A program made the position numbers and the translations under genes. From an uncultured Clostridium sp. (GTDB taxonomy: Bacteria > Bacillota > Clostridia > Clostridiales > Clostridiaceae), in assembly GCA_903789665.1 (NCBI GenBank), contig CAIFEX010000029.1, forward strand, positions 1 through 34,452: DNA of 34,452 nucleotides, written 5' to 3'. This document shows, one piece after another, positions 18,218-26,580 of the stretch; the first letter of the stretch is position 1; each line of letters begins with the position of its first letter. Under the pieces are notes generated by a model. It worked only from the letters and a program-made list of their open reading frames with translations, was not told the origin of the DNA and ran no database searches.

Positions 18218-18508
18218 TTAATAGTCCCAATCATCAAAATCAAAGGGGAATATGATTGGAAATATTACTGGACCAAAGCCAGGATAATATGAACGTCTGC
18301 GCCTGCGTCTTCTTCTGCGTCTCTTTTTACCATGGTGTCTATATGCTGAATCGAGCTCGGTGGGATCCTCTGTGCTTTCATCATCATATTGGTCCATCAT
18401 AGATGGAGCATAAGGACAATTGTATAGGGGGCAGTAATAGGGGTAAGTATTTCTAGTGTCATAATCTTCCATAGATTCTTCATTGATGTCTTTATTGTCG
18501 TTGTTCAT
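18218..18508 (-). CDS. small arginine-run protein, probable sporulation/coat protein
   Basis: Encodes 96 residues of low complexity in three parts: an acidic, Tyr/Cys-containing N-terminus (YPYYCPLYNCPYAPSMMDQY), a basic block of two Lys and ten consecutive Arg (about 62-73), and an aromatic hydrophobic tail ending FPFDFDDWDY. The arginines use AGA, CGC, AGG and CGT codons, so selection acts on the protein rather than on a simple DNA repeat. GGAGGT lies seven bases before the ATG. A sequence matching the sigma-K consensus sits upstream. I recognise no named family; a spore coat or DNA/polyanion-binding role is inference. Confidence 0.75.
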   Translation of the reverse strand: MNNDNKDINEESMEDYDTRNTYPYYCPLYNCPYAPSMMDQYDDESTEDPTELDSAYRHHGKKRRRRRRRRRRSYYPGFGPVIFPIIFPFDFDDWDY

Positions 18509-18537
18509 TAAATACCTCCATGAGATTTATTATAATA

Positions 18538-18565
18538 TATACTATGAATACAAAATTGAAATTGT
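18538..18565 (-). promoter_or_regulatory. sigma-K-like promoter of the arginine-run gene
   Basis: On the minus strand AC (18565-18564), a 17-base spacer and CATAGTATA (18546-18538) match the mother-cell sigma-K consensus AC-N16/17-CATANNNTA. The predicted transcript start near 18530 leaves a 20-odd base leader that includes the GGAGGT site. Confidence 0.45.
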
Positions 18566-18680
18566 TAATGAAATTTTGATGTGAAATTACGAATTTTATT
18601 TTAAAATTTGTAAAAAATATTCGTATTTTTTATTGACTGAAATATTTAATTTTGATACCATGTTGAAGGAGGGATGCTAC

Positions 18681-20087
18681 TTGAAAGAAAAATATAATGT
18701 TATAATAATTGGTGCCGGTCCTGCAGGAATATTTACTGCATTGGAAATTACCAAGCTTAACAAAGGTATAAGCGTATTGATAATTGATAAAGGTAGAAAT
18801 ATAGAAGATAGGAAATGCCCTGCAAGAACAACTGGGAAATGTATAAATTGTAATCCCTGTGCTATTACTTCTGGTTGGTCAGGTGCTGGAGCTTTTTCTG
18901 ATGGAAAACTTTCCCTGAGTCCAGAGGTTGGCGGAAGAATTTTAGAATATTTTTCAGAAAATGAATGCAAAAAATTAATAAAATATTGTGATGATATATA
19001 CTTGAAATTTGGAGCTAATAAGACTGTATATGGGTTAAATAGTGAAAAAATAGATAAAATAAAATATGAAGCTAGTAAGTATAATATAAGACTCATAGAA
19101 TGTCCGGTTAGACATTTGGGAACAGAATTGGCCTATGATGTATTGAAAAAGATGTATTATCATCTTTTGGATAATAAAAATATAGAATTTAGTGAACTTA
19201 CCACGGTAAAAGATATATTATCTGATGGCAATAGAGTTATAGGAGTAACTGTTAAAAATAAAAGTGGAGAAAAGAACATCTCGGCAGATTATGTAGTGGC
19301 AGCTCCGGGCAGGGGCGGTGCGGAATGGTTTGCAGGTCAATCTAAAAAATTGAATTTGAAAACTACAAATAATGCCGTAGATATAGGAGTAAGAGTGGAA
19401 GTCCCCAATTCTATAATGGATCATCTGACAAAAGATCTATATGAAGCAAAACTTGTATATTATTCAGATACCTTTGATAATAAGGTTAGAACTTTTTGTA
19501 TGAATCCGGGAGGAGTGGTATCGGAAGAACATTATGACGGCACTATAGCCGTGGTAAATGGGCACAGTTATGAAGAACAAGATCTTAAGACAGAAAATAC
19601 TAATTTTGCCATGCTGGTCTCCACATCTTTTACAGAACCTTTTAATCAGCCCATAACTTATGGCAAGTATATTGCGAAACTTGGGAATATGCTTACAGGT
19701 GGAGGGATAATGGTCCAGAGATTGGGAGATCTACTGAACGGAAGACGAACGGATGATTCAAGACTTAAAAAGTCAACTACCATCCCAACTTTGAAATCTG
19801 CAGTTCCTGGAGATTTAAGTTTTGTTCTTCCTCAGAGATATTTAACTTCTATAGTTGAGGCGTTAAAAGCTTTTAACAATGTTGCACCGGGACTTTACAG
19901 CAAGAACACATTGCTCTATGGTGTAGAAGTGAAATTTTATTCAAGTAAATTTGAAACCAGTAATAAGTTTGAAACTCCTGTAAAAAATTTGTATGCAATA
20001 GGAGATGGCGCCGGAATTACGAGAGGCCTTATGCAGGCTTCGGCAACAGGAGTAGTGGTGGCCAGAGATATAATTGGAAAACAGTAA
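18681..20087 (+). CDS. FAD-dependent dehydrogenase of the COG2509 type
   Basis: Encodes 468 residues. The N-terminal dinucleotide fold is NVIIIGAGPAGIFTALEI. It is followed by a Cys-containing segment (CPARTTGKCINCNPC) and GWSGAGAFSDGKLSLSPEVG, both characteristic of this uncharacterised dehydrogenase family. The C-terminal FAD-closing motif is NLYAIGDGAGITRGLMQASA. TTG 18681 is the start: GAAGGAGGG (18665-18673) is seven bases upstream and the fold begins a few residues later. An in-frame TTG at 18633 lacks a site. Substrate unknown; purA follows 37 bases later and may be cotranscribed. Confidence 0.85.
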   Translation: MKEKYNVIIIGAGPAGIFTALEITKLNKGISVLIIDKGRNIEDRKCPARTTGKCINCNPCAITSGWSGAGAFSDGKLSLSPEVGGRILEYFSENECKKLIKYCDDIYLKFGANKTVYGLNSEKIDKIKYEASKYNIRLIECPVRHLGTELAYDVLKKMYYHLLDNKNIEFSELTTVKDILSDGNRVIGVTVKNKSGEKNISADYVVAAPGRGGAEWFAGQSKKLNLKTTNNAVDIGVRVEVPNSIMDHLTKDLYEAKLVYYSDTFDNKVRTFCMNPGGVVSEEHYDGTIAVVNGHSYEEQDLKTENTNFAMLVSTSFTEPFNQPITYGKYIAKLGNMLTGGGIMVQRLGDLLNGRRTDDSRLKKSTTIPTLKSAVPGDLSFVLPQRYLTSIVEALKAFNNVAPGLYSKNTLLYGVEVKFYSSKFETSNKFETPVKNLYAIGDGAGITRGLMQASATGVVVARDIIGKQ

Positions 20088-20106
20088 TAAATATTAATCT
20101 ATATAA

Positions 20107-21411
<1,305 letters not shown>

Positions 21412-21422
21412 ATAATGAATTC

Positions 21423-21474
21423 ATATCATCTTTAAATGAGTTTTATGATAGGACTTATTTAAAGATGATATTTT
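21423..21474 (+). terminator. terminator after purA
   Basis: ATATCATCTTTAAAT (21423-21437) and ATTTAAAGATGATAT (21457-21471) form a perfect 15-bp stem with a 19-nt loop, followed by TTTTATTCT. Confidence 0.7.
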
Positions 21475-21490
21475 ATTCTATGAAAAGGAT

Positions 21491-21529
21491 AAAAATTATA
21501 TTATAATTATATATTATAATATAATTTTT
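21491..21529. repeat. perfect AT-only palindrome before the thioesterase gene
   Basis: Two 17-base arms (21491-21507 and 21513-21529) are exact inverted copies around TATAT. All bases are A or T except in the flanks. It ends a few bases before the GAAGGGAAGGG ribosome binding site, so it could be an operator, a cruciform site or an mRNA hairpin. TATAAT-like hexamers occur in both arms. Confidence 0.75.
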
Positions 21530-21548
21530 ATTGAAGGGAAGGGAAATA

Positions 21549-22307
21549 ATGAATAGATCTGCAGCTGAAAAAGAATATGAGGTAAATTATTATGAAATAG
21601 ATTATAATGAAAAATTGCTTATAACCGGCCTTGTAAATTATTTTGGAGATATAGCTACCAGACATTTTGAAAATGTGGGAGGTAGTTTGACTTATTCAAA
21701 GGAAAAGGGAATGGCCTGGGTACTGTATAAATGGAACATAGATATAAACCGTTATCCAAAATATGGTCAAAAAATTAAAGTTAGAACTAATGCCTACTCT
21801 TTTAGAAAGTTTTATGGTTACAGAACTTTTGAAGCCTTTGATGAGAAGGATAATATAATAGCAAGAGCCAACTCCATATGGCTTTTAATAGATACTAACA
21901 AGAGGAGAATATTACGCATAGGCGAAGATATGTATAAGATCTTTGGATTGACTAAAAAAGATAATAAACCGTTATTCATTAAAAAGGTGAAATTACCTGA
22001 AAAATTCAGCATAGAAAAAAGTTTTAATGTCAGATACAGTGATATAGATACTAATAGGCATGTGAATAATGTAAAATATATAGATTGGATTTTGGAGACT
22101 ATACCTTTAGATATAATACTAAAATATACTATAAAACATATAAATATAACTTATGAGAAAGAGGCATTATATGGTGAAAAAATAAAAATATTCACTGAAT
22201 TAAAAAAACAAGATGAAGAAGGATACATATCCCTTCATAAGATTGTTGATGAAAAAGGGAAGGAATTGTCTGTAATAGAAGCCATTTGGGGTATTGAAGA
22301 AAAATAA
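21549..22307 (+). CDS. acyl-ACP thioesterase
   Basis: Encodes 252 residues with the double hot-dog fold of bacterial acyl-ACP thioesterases (PF01643), which release fatty acids from acyl carrier protein. The first hot dog contains YEIDYNEKLLITGLVNYFGD and WVLYKWNIDINRYP. The second contains the active-site region RYSDIDTNRHVNNVKYIDWI with the Asn/His pair. ATG 21549 follows GAAGGGAAGGG; a TTG at 21531 upstream lies before that site. The gene is convergent with the next one, 23 bases apart, with no obvious terminator between them. Confidence 0.9.
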   Translation: MNRSAAEKEYEVNYYEIDYNEKLLITGLVNYFGDIATRHFENVGGSLTYSKEKGMAWVLYKWNIDINRYPKYGQKIKVRTNAYSFRKFYGYRTFEAFDEKDNIIARANSIWLLIDTNKRRILRIGEDMYKIFGLTKKDNKPLFIKKVKLPEKFSIEKSFNVRYSDIDTNRHVNNVKYIDWILETIPLDIILKYTIKHINITYEKEALYGEKIKIFTELKKQDEEGYISLHKIVDEKGKELSVIEAIWGIEEK

Positions 22308-22330
22308 AAGGTGAAGGAAATATGGATAAA

Positions 22331-23560
22331 TTATGTTTCAGCAGCACTTTTGCCTGCTGTAAAACCTGAACTCCATGCCCATTGTAGGTTGAAACCGCCG
22401 CAGTCCCCATCTACATCTAATATTTCGCCGGCAAAGTATAAATTTTTAATTTTTTTAGATTCAAGTGTGGTGCAATTTACTTCATGGGTATTTACGCCGC
22501 CACAGGTAACCTGCGAGTTCTCAAAGGAATTGGTGCCATATACTTTAAATTCCCAGGATTTCAATAGATTGTATATATTTTTTTTCTCATTCCAGTTTAG
22601 CTCGCAGCAGGATTTATTAATATTTTCTATTGAAGCTTCTTTTAAAAGTATTGGTATGATTTTTTTATTTATTATTCCTATAAATGAATCATATACACTT
22701 CTATAATAGAAAGTTCCCCAGTGGTTCTCCAAAAGTTCTGGAAGCATTTCCTTTTTGAAGCCTGGAAGCATATCAATTCTAATTTTCACAGATTTTTTCC
22801 TCATTAAACTGCAGGAAGCCATACGACTTACTTCCAATATTGGAAGACCTGATATGCCATAATTTGTAAAAAGAATTTCACCATATTCCCTCTGTTTTGC
22901 TTCATTATCTACGAGTATATCCACATATCCATTGAACTTTACCCCAGATAGAGCCTTTAAATGATTGTATTTTAGCTTTAATTGTACTAAAGCAGGAAGT
23001 GGAGTTACTATACTGTGACCTAATTTCTTGCATATATTAAAACCCGAACCATCAGAGCCAGTGTGAGGAGCAGATTTACCGCCGGTACATAGTATGATTT
23101 TATTACATTTGTAAATTTTATCCTGACAAAAGATCTTAAAATGCTCTCCGTCTCGAATTATGTTATTGGTTTTGGAATTCAAATAAAGTGGTATATTTCT
23201 ATCTTCAATTGCCATTTTTAATATATCCAGTACGGAAGAAGCTTGAAGGGAAAGAGGGTACATTTTTCCATCTTCCAGAGTTATAAGGGGAAGACCTAGG
23301 GAGTTGAAAAATGAAATTGTATCCTTGTTTGAAAATTTATTTAAAATATTTTTAAAAAAATCAGGGTTTTTACTGTGATATTTGTTAAATTTTATATTTC
23401 TATTTGTTATATTGCATCTGCCATTTCCTGTAGATAGAATTTTATTACCCATTCTATTTTTGGATTCTACTATTCCTACATCTTTTCCACAATCTTTTGC
23501 CGTGATTGAAGCCATAAGGCCAGAGGCACCTGCACCGATTACAATTATATCATGAAACAA
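22331..23560 (-). CDS. HI0933/YhiN-family flavoprotein (BaiN-like)
   Basis: Encodes 409 residues. The N-terminal FAD motif is IIVIGAGASGLMASITA. The family block is ESKNRMGNKILSTGNGRCNI, and the C-terminal block is NLYFAGEILDVDGDCGGFNL, leading to the QWAWSSGFTAG end. The family is a large group of flavin oxidoreductases, mostly uncharacterised; a few reduce enoyl or bile-acid-type substrates, so BaiN-like names should be taken lightly. The start is TTG 23560, preceded on the minus strand by AAGGAGGT eight bases away. Confidence 0.88.
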   Translation of the reverse strand: MFHDIIVIGAGASGLMASITAKDCGKDVGIVESKNRMGNKILSTGNGRCNITNRNIKFNKYHSKNPDFFKNILNKFSNKDTISFFNSLGLPLITLEDGKMYPLSLQASSVLDILKMAIEDRNIPLYLNSKTNNIIRDGEHFKIFCQDKIYKCNKIILCTGGKSAPHTGSDGSGFNICKKLGHSIVTPLPALVQLKLKYNHLKALSGVKFNGYVDILVDNEAKQREYGEILFTNYGISGLPILEVSRMASCSLMRKKSVKIRIDMLPGFKKEMLPELLENHWGTFYYRSVYDSFIGIINKKIIPILLKEASIENINKSCCELNWNEKKNIYNLLKSWEFKVYGTNSFENSQVTCGGVNTHEVNCTTLESKKIKNLYFAGEILDVDGDCGGFNLQWAWSSGFTAGKSAAET

Positions 23561-23656
23561 CTTATATTACCTCCTTCTTAATTTCCAGCCTATTTTATAT
23601 TTTAGCTTATTTATAATATTTTTAACATAGTTTAATAATATAAATTGTTAATTATA

Positions 23657-23671
23657 ACTTTAGTTAGGCAA
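23657..23671 (+). repeat. left terminal inverted repeat
   Basis: ACTTTAGTTAGGCAA is the exact complement of the right end at 25098-25112. It defines the left end of the insertion sequence. Confidence 0.9.
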
Positions 23672-23730
23672 TTTTGAAATCCAAATTACCTCATATGGAT
23701 TGAATGCACTTAATAGTATATTTAATCCAT

Positions 23731-23754
23731 ATTGGATAGGAACACTTATCCAAT
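23731..23754. repeat. hairpin inside the insertion sequence
   Basis: ATTGGATA and TATCCAAT form an 8-bp stem with an 8-nt loop just downstream of the transposase stop. TTTTATA follows on the plus strand, so it may block outside transcription entering the antisense side of the element. Confidence 0.4.
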
Positions 23755-23779
23755 TTTATATGACATATTTTAAAAAATC

Positions 23780-24994
23780 TTAAGCGATTTTTAGTTCTAT
23801 TAAAATATCTTCCAAATTCACATTTTGCTTTGATTTTTCATATATAAAGCACACAAATGATTTTATCATCAGGTTGTTTAGATGTTTTTGAACTTTTCCT
23901 ATAGTGTTTAAAGTTTTATGACTAACAGTAATTCTAAATAATTCTAAGAAATTATAGGCTAAGAACACTATAAGAAAATAACGTTCAATAGATACAATGC
24001 TTCTAATTCTATATTTATCAAAGCCTAAATTACCTTTAAAATACTTATATGAAGTCTCTATACTCCATCTATGCAGATAGTATTCAAGTATAGTTTCGCT
24101 GTCTAATGAAATGTCGGTGGACATCAGATATACAGGAGATTCAAATCCATCTTTGCTTACTTCATAGCAAATGAGGACTTTAGCATTAGGAAATTTTGCA
24201 ACATTACCTTCGTAAGTATATATCTTATAGTTCTTACCCTTAACTGTAACGAGGTCCAGGGTATTTGGATCAATATATTTTTCAAACTCGGATAACTGAA
24301 GCGAAATTCCTAATGGAGATATTTTTCTGTTGGATTTAATTGCACCTATTAAGTGATAGCCTTTTAGTAAAGCGGTTTCTATTAAATTATTACTTGTATA
24401 CCATGAATCCATCAGACAATATACCTTTTTGCAATTAGATGGAGATTTAAATGAAATTATAAAATCTTTTGCGATATCGACCTTGGATTTAAAATCTTTT
24501 TTTACCCTGTTACAAAATTCCTCTTTGTAATAGGGCTGGTACTCCAAAGGTATTGATTTATCCGCCGTAACAAAATTTGAAGTAACAACACAGTGGGACC
24601 ACACGTTTTTGCTTTCAGTGTGGGAATAATTATATGACAATCCCTGCATCCTTTTTGCAGATTCCTTGGAATTTACAGTATCATCTATAACTAGAAATCC
24701 TACGGATTCAGGAGCAATGTTATTTTCAAGGAAAAAGTTTAAATAGTTAATTCTATTACGGTTAAGCAAGTTATCGTCCCACCTGGAACTGCTTAAAAAC
24801 TTACAAATACAACTTTTATCCTTCGCAGAATATACATTTTCTGCAATTTCGGATAAAGTTTTAGTGCCAGGTAAATTTATTAGTCCGTTAACTATGGTTG
24901 TTAAATGATTGAATTGTGGCTTAGACATTCCATAATTTACATCATTTAAGTAATTGTAAAGTTCGTTATTAATGGATACAATATTATTTGGCAT
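23780..24994 (-). CDS. DDE transposase
   Basis: Encodes 404 residues and is complete. The RNase H-like catalytic triad is visible: Asp104 in LVIDDTVNSK, Asp196 in CLMDSWYTSN and Glu313 in HRWSIETSYKYFKGNLG. SRWDDNLLNR before the first Asp and the YREK-like WSIETSYKYFK segment place it in the IS4/IS701 superfamily. IS701 members share the DDT motif, but I cannot settle the family without a search. There is no frameshift or internal stop. Confidence 0.9.
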   Translation of the reverse strand: MPNNIVSINNELYNYLNDVNYGMSKPQFNHLTTIVNGLINLPGTKTLSEIAENVYSAKDKSCICKFLSSSRWDDNLLNRNRINYLNFFLENNIAPESVGFLVIDDTVNSKESAKRMQGLSYNYSHTESKNVWSHCVVTSNFVTADKSIPLEYQPYYKEEFCNRVKKDFKSKVDIAKDFIISFKSPSNCKKVYCLMDSWYTSNNLIETALLKGYHLIGAIKSNRKISPLGISLQLSEFEKYIDPNTLDLVTVKGKNYKIYTYEGNVAKFPNAKVLICYEVSKDGFESPVYLMSTDISLDSETILEYYLHRWSIETSYKYFKGNLGFDKYRIRSIVSIERYFLIVFLAYNFLELFRITVSHKTLNTIGKVQKHLNNLMIKSFVCFIYEKSKQNVNLEDILIELKIA

Positions 24995-25097
24995 ACTGAT
25001 TACCTTCCGTGTGTTTTAGTATAAGTTTTTTATATCACGGTTAGGTACAGTGTGCCATATTTAATTTTTACCATTATTACCAATTTGGTTTTTTATT

Positions 25098-25112
25098 TTG
25101 CCTAACTAAAGT
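25098..25112 (-). repeat. right terminal inverted repeat
   Basis: TTGCCTAACTAAAGT is the inverted copy of 23657-23671. It defines the transposase-promoter end of the insertion sequence. Confidence 0.9.
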
Positions 25113-25138
25113 ATATAATTTAAAAACGAGTATGTCAG

Positions 25139-25162
25139 TAACGCCTGAGAAAAAAGGCGTTA
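25139..25162. repeat. short stem-loop beside the insertion sequence
   Basis: TAACGCC and GGCGTTA form a 7-bp stem around TGAGAAAAAA. Only TCTTTA follows, so a terminator role is uncertain. It may be debris of the sequence that received the element. Confidence 0.4.
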
Positions 25163-25229
25163 TCTTTATAAGAATTTTATTCGGAAAGTCCGCCATCATA
25201 CATTATGGATAGCTCACCATAACATAAAT

Positions 25230-25269
25230 AAAAAAGCCTCCCATGATTTTTATTTTATCATAGAAAGCT
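25230..25269 (-). terminator. terminator of the minus-strand lyase gene
   Basis: On the minus strand AGCTTTCTATGAT (25269-25257) pairs with ATCATGGGAGGCT (25247-25235) using three G-T wobbles, followed by a run of T (25235-25230). Confidence 0.75.
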
Positions 25270-25277
25270 TTGTCTCA

Positions 25278-25304
25278 CTACACTGCAAAATGAATTTGCA
25301 GTAG
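25278..25304 (-). repeat. TGCAAA hairpin, copy 1, after the minus-strand lyase
   Basis: On the minus strand CTACTGCAAA pairs with TTTGCAG(TG)TAG. Its core, TGCAAATTCATTTTGCAG, differs by one base from the hairpin downstream of the second lyase at 28864-28881, in the same orientation relative to the gene. Confidence 0.65.
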
Positions 25305-25311
25305 TCTCAAA

Positions 25312-26241
25312 TTATCTACCTTGTCTCATTGCCTCTTCCAACTTTTCCTTACTGCCGTATTTATCCTTTATTACAGAATCGGTTAAAAATTTTTCCTCCA
25401 ATTTTCTATAATTAGGCAGCCCAATCAATTTGTTAAATTCATTAAAGGAAATCATATCTTTTTCAATACCTTTAGTAGTGCCGTCTTCTTTCAACTTTTT
25501 AAATAGACTTTTCAATGCTTTAGATACCGTATAAATACAAGAAAGAGGGAAAATCACCACATCAAATCCCATTTTGTGATATTCTGCTGCTGTCAAAGAT
25601 GGAGTTCTTCCATGTTCAATCACATTAACCAGTTTAGGTGCTTTTATGGATTTTGCTATAAGCTTTAATTCATCAACGGATTGAGGTGCTTCGATAAAAA
25701 TCAAATCTGCACCTGCCTTTGAGTACGCATTTCCTCTTTTTATTGCATCATCAATTCCATTTACAGCTCTGGCATCCGTTCTTGCTACAATAACTAGATC
25801 AGGATCTTCTTTAGCTTTTACTGCTGCTTCAATTTTCTTGCAGTGCTCTTCTATTGATATTACCCTTTTGCCTTCCATGTGGCCGCATCTTTTTGGCCAC
25901 TTCTGATCTTCAAAAAATATTCCTGATACGCCAGCTTGTTCAAATTCTTTAACCGTTCTCATTACACTCAATGCATTTCCATATCCTGTATCACCGTCTA
26001 CAAATAGAGGAATGTCTACCGCATTAGCAATATATTTTGCGTTTTCAGCCATTTCCGTCATTGTAACATAACCAACATCCGGCTGCCCCAATCTACTGGC
26101 GGCAGTTGGATATCCCCCCATTATAATTGCCTCAAATCCGGAATTTTCAGCTATTTTAGCTCCAAGTGCATCATATACACCCGGTATTATCAATATCTGA
26201 TCCTTTCCTATAAGCTGTTTTAATCTAGTTGCCTTTTTCAT
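25312..26241 (-). CDS. PEP mutase/isocitrate lyase superfamily C-C lyase (2,3-dimethylmalate or methylisocitrate lyase-like), copy 1
   Basis: Encodes 309 residues. These Mg-dependent barrel enzymes split 2-hydroxy-dicarboxylates into pyruvate or a related 2-oxo acid plus a second acid. Visible motifs are PGVYDALGAKIAENSGF, the metal-binding VDGDTGYGN (Asp82, Asp84), EDQ, and the lyase loop PKRCGHM (Cys119, His121), which separates lyases from PEP mutases. VARTDA and the C-terminal PLSCIY region also fit. The start was set at ATG 26241, preceded by GGAAGGGAG; a more distal in-frame ATG at 26280 lacks a site. A sigma-54 promoter lies about 85 bases upstream. Members differ in substrate by few residues, so dimethylmalate, methylisocitrate, other alkylmalates or oxaloacetate remain possible. 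Confidence 0.85.
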   Translation of the reverse strand: MKKATRLKQLIGKDQILIIPGVYDALGAKIAENSGFEAIIMGGYPTAASRLGQPDVGYVTMTEMAENAKYIANAVDIPLFVDGDTGYGNALSVMRTVKEFEQAGVSGIFFEDQKWPKRCGHMEGKRVISIEEHCKKIEAAVKAKEDPDLVIVARTDARAVNGIDDAIKRGNAYSKAGADLIFIEAPQSVDELKLIAKSIKAPKLVNVIEHGRTPSLTAAEYHKMGFDVVIFPLSCIYTVSKALKSLFKKLKEDGTTKGIEKDMISFNEFNKLIGLPNYRKLEEKFLTDSVIKDKYGSKEKLEEAMRQGR

Positions 26242-26324
26242 TTTAAAACTCCCTTCCAATTTGATTTTAGATTTTTTCATAAAGCCATTTAACTTTACAA
26301 TATAACTTTCCCCTGTTATACCTT

Positions 26325-26340
26325 AGCAACATCTATACCA
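26325..26340 (-). promoter_or_regulatory. sigma-54 promoter reading toward lyase copy 1
   Basis: The minus strand reads TGGTATAGATGTTGCT: a -24 GG, exactly spaced -12 GC, with TTGCT perfect at -12 (consensus TGGCAC-N5-TTGCW). The predicted start near 26314 leaves a leader of about 70 bases. The sigma-54 activator gene lies in the same cluster. Confidence 0.7.
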
Positions 26341-26420
26341 GGATTTTATCCATTCTGTAATTGTATTTAACATGCACTCTTAGACAATATATTTATGAAG
26401 TTCAGCTATTTGATATTAAT

Positions 26421-26464
26421 TTGTTTCATTTAATTTTAAACAAGTTTAAACATAGATGAAACAA
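26421..26464. promoter_or_regulatory. palindrome, likely binding site of the PrpR-type activator
   Basis: TTGTTTCAT (26421-26429) and ATGAAACAA (26456-26464) are perfect inverted arms. Nested inside on the same centre are TTTAAAC (26435-26441) and GTTTAAA (26444-26450). It lies between the two divergent sigma-54 promoters, about 40-60 bases before the plus-strand one and 80-95 from the minus-strand one, as expected for an upstream activating sequence shared by both. Confidence 0.7.
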
Positions 26465-26502
26465 ATATATGACAAACAACCTATTTCTTGCTTCTGTATT
26501 AT

Positions 26503-26518
26503 TGGCATGAATACTGCT
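26503..26518 (+). promoter_or_regulatory. sigma-54 promoter of the MFS-lyase operon
   Basis: TGGCATGAATACTGCT has TGGCA at -24 and CTGCT at -12 with the exact sigma-54 spacing. The predicted start near 26529 is about 50 bases before the transporter ATG. Confidence 0.75.
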
Positions 26519-26580
26519 ATATAGAAAAGTAAAATATATTTTTGCACAGAATGTATTTTAAAAATGGGGGGTAATTGTAA

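Larger units (their letters stand above)
23657..25112 (-). mobile_element. insertion sequence, IS4/IS701-like, 1456 bp
   Basis: One intact DDE transposase is enclosed by 15-bp perfect terminal inverted repeats (ACTTTAGTTAGGCAA at 23657-23671; its complement at 25098-25112). Partly conserved inner sequence (CCAAATT) continues inward from both ends. Both flanks are intergenic, so no gene is visibly broken. ATA is present immediately outside each end and could be a 3-bp target duplication, but the AT-rich flanks make that weak. The element looks complete and recently active. Confidence 0.9.

Noticed and set aside
22311-22706. Open frame on the plus strand within the HI0933-family flavoprotein gene
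   Set aside because: It is antisense to a clear minus-strand gene, has no family features, and is explained as a shadow frame.
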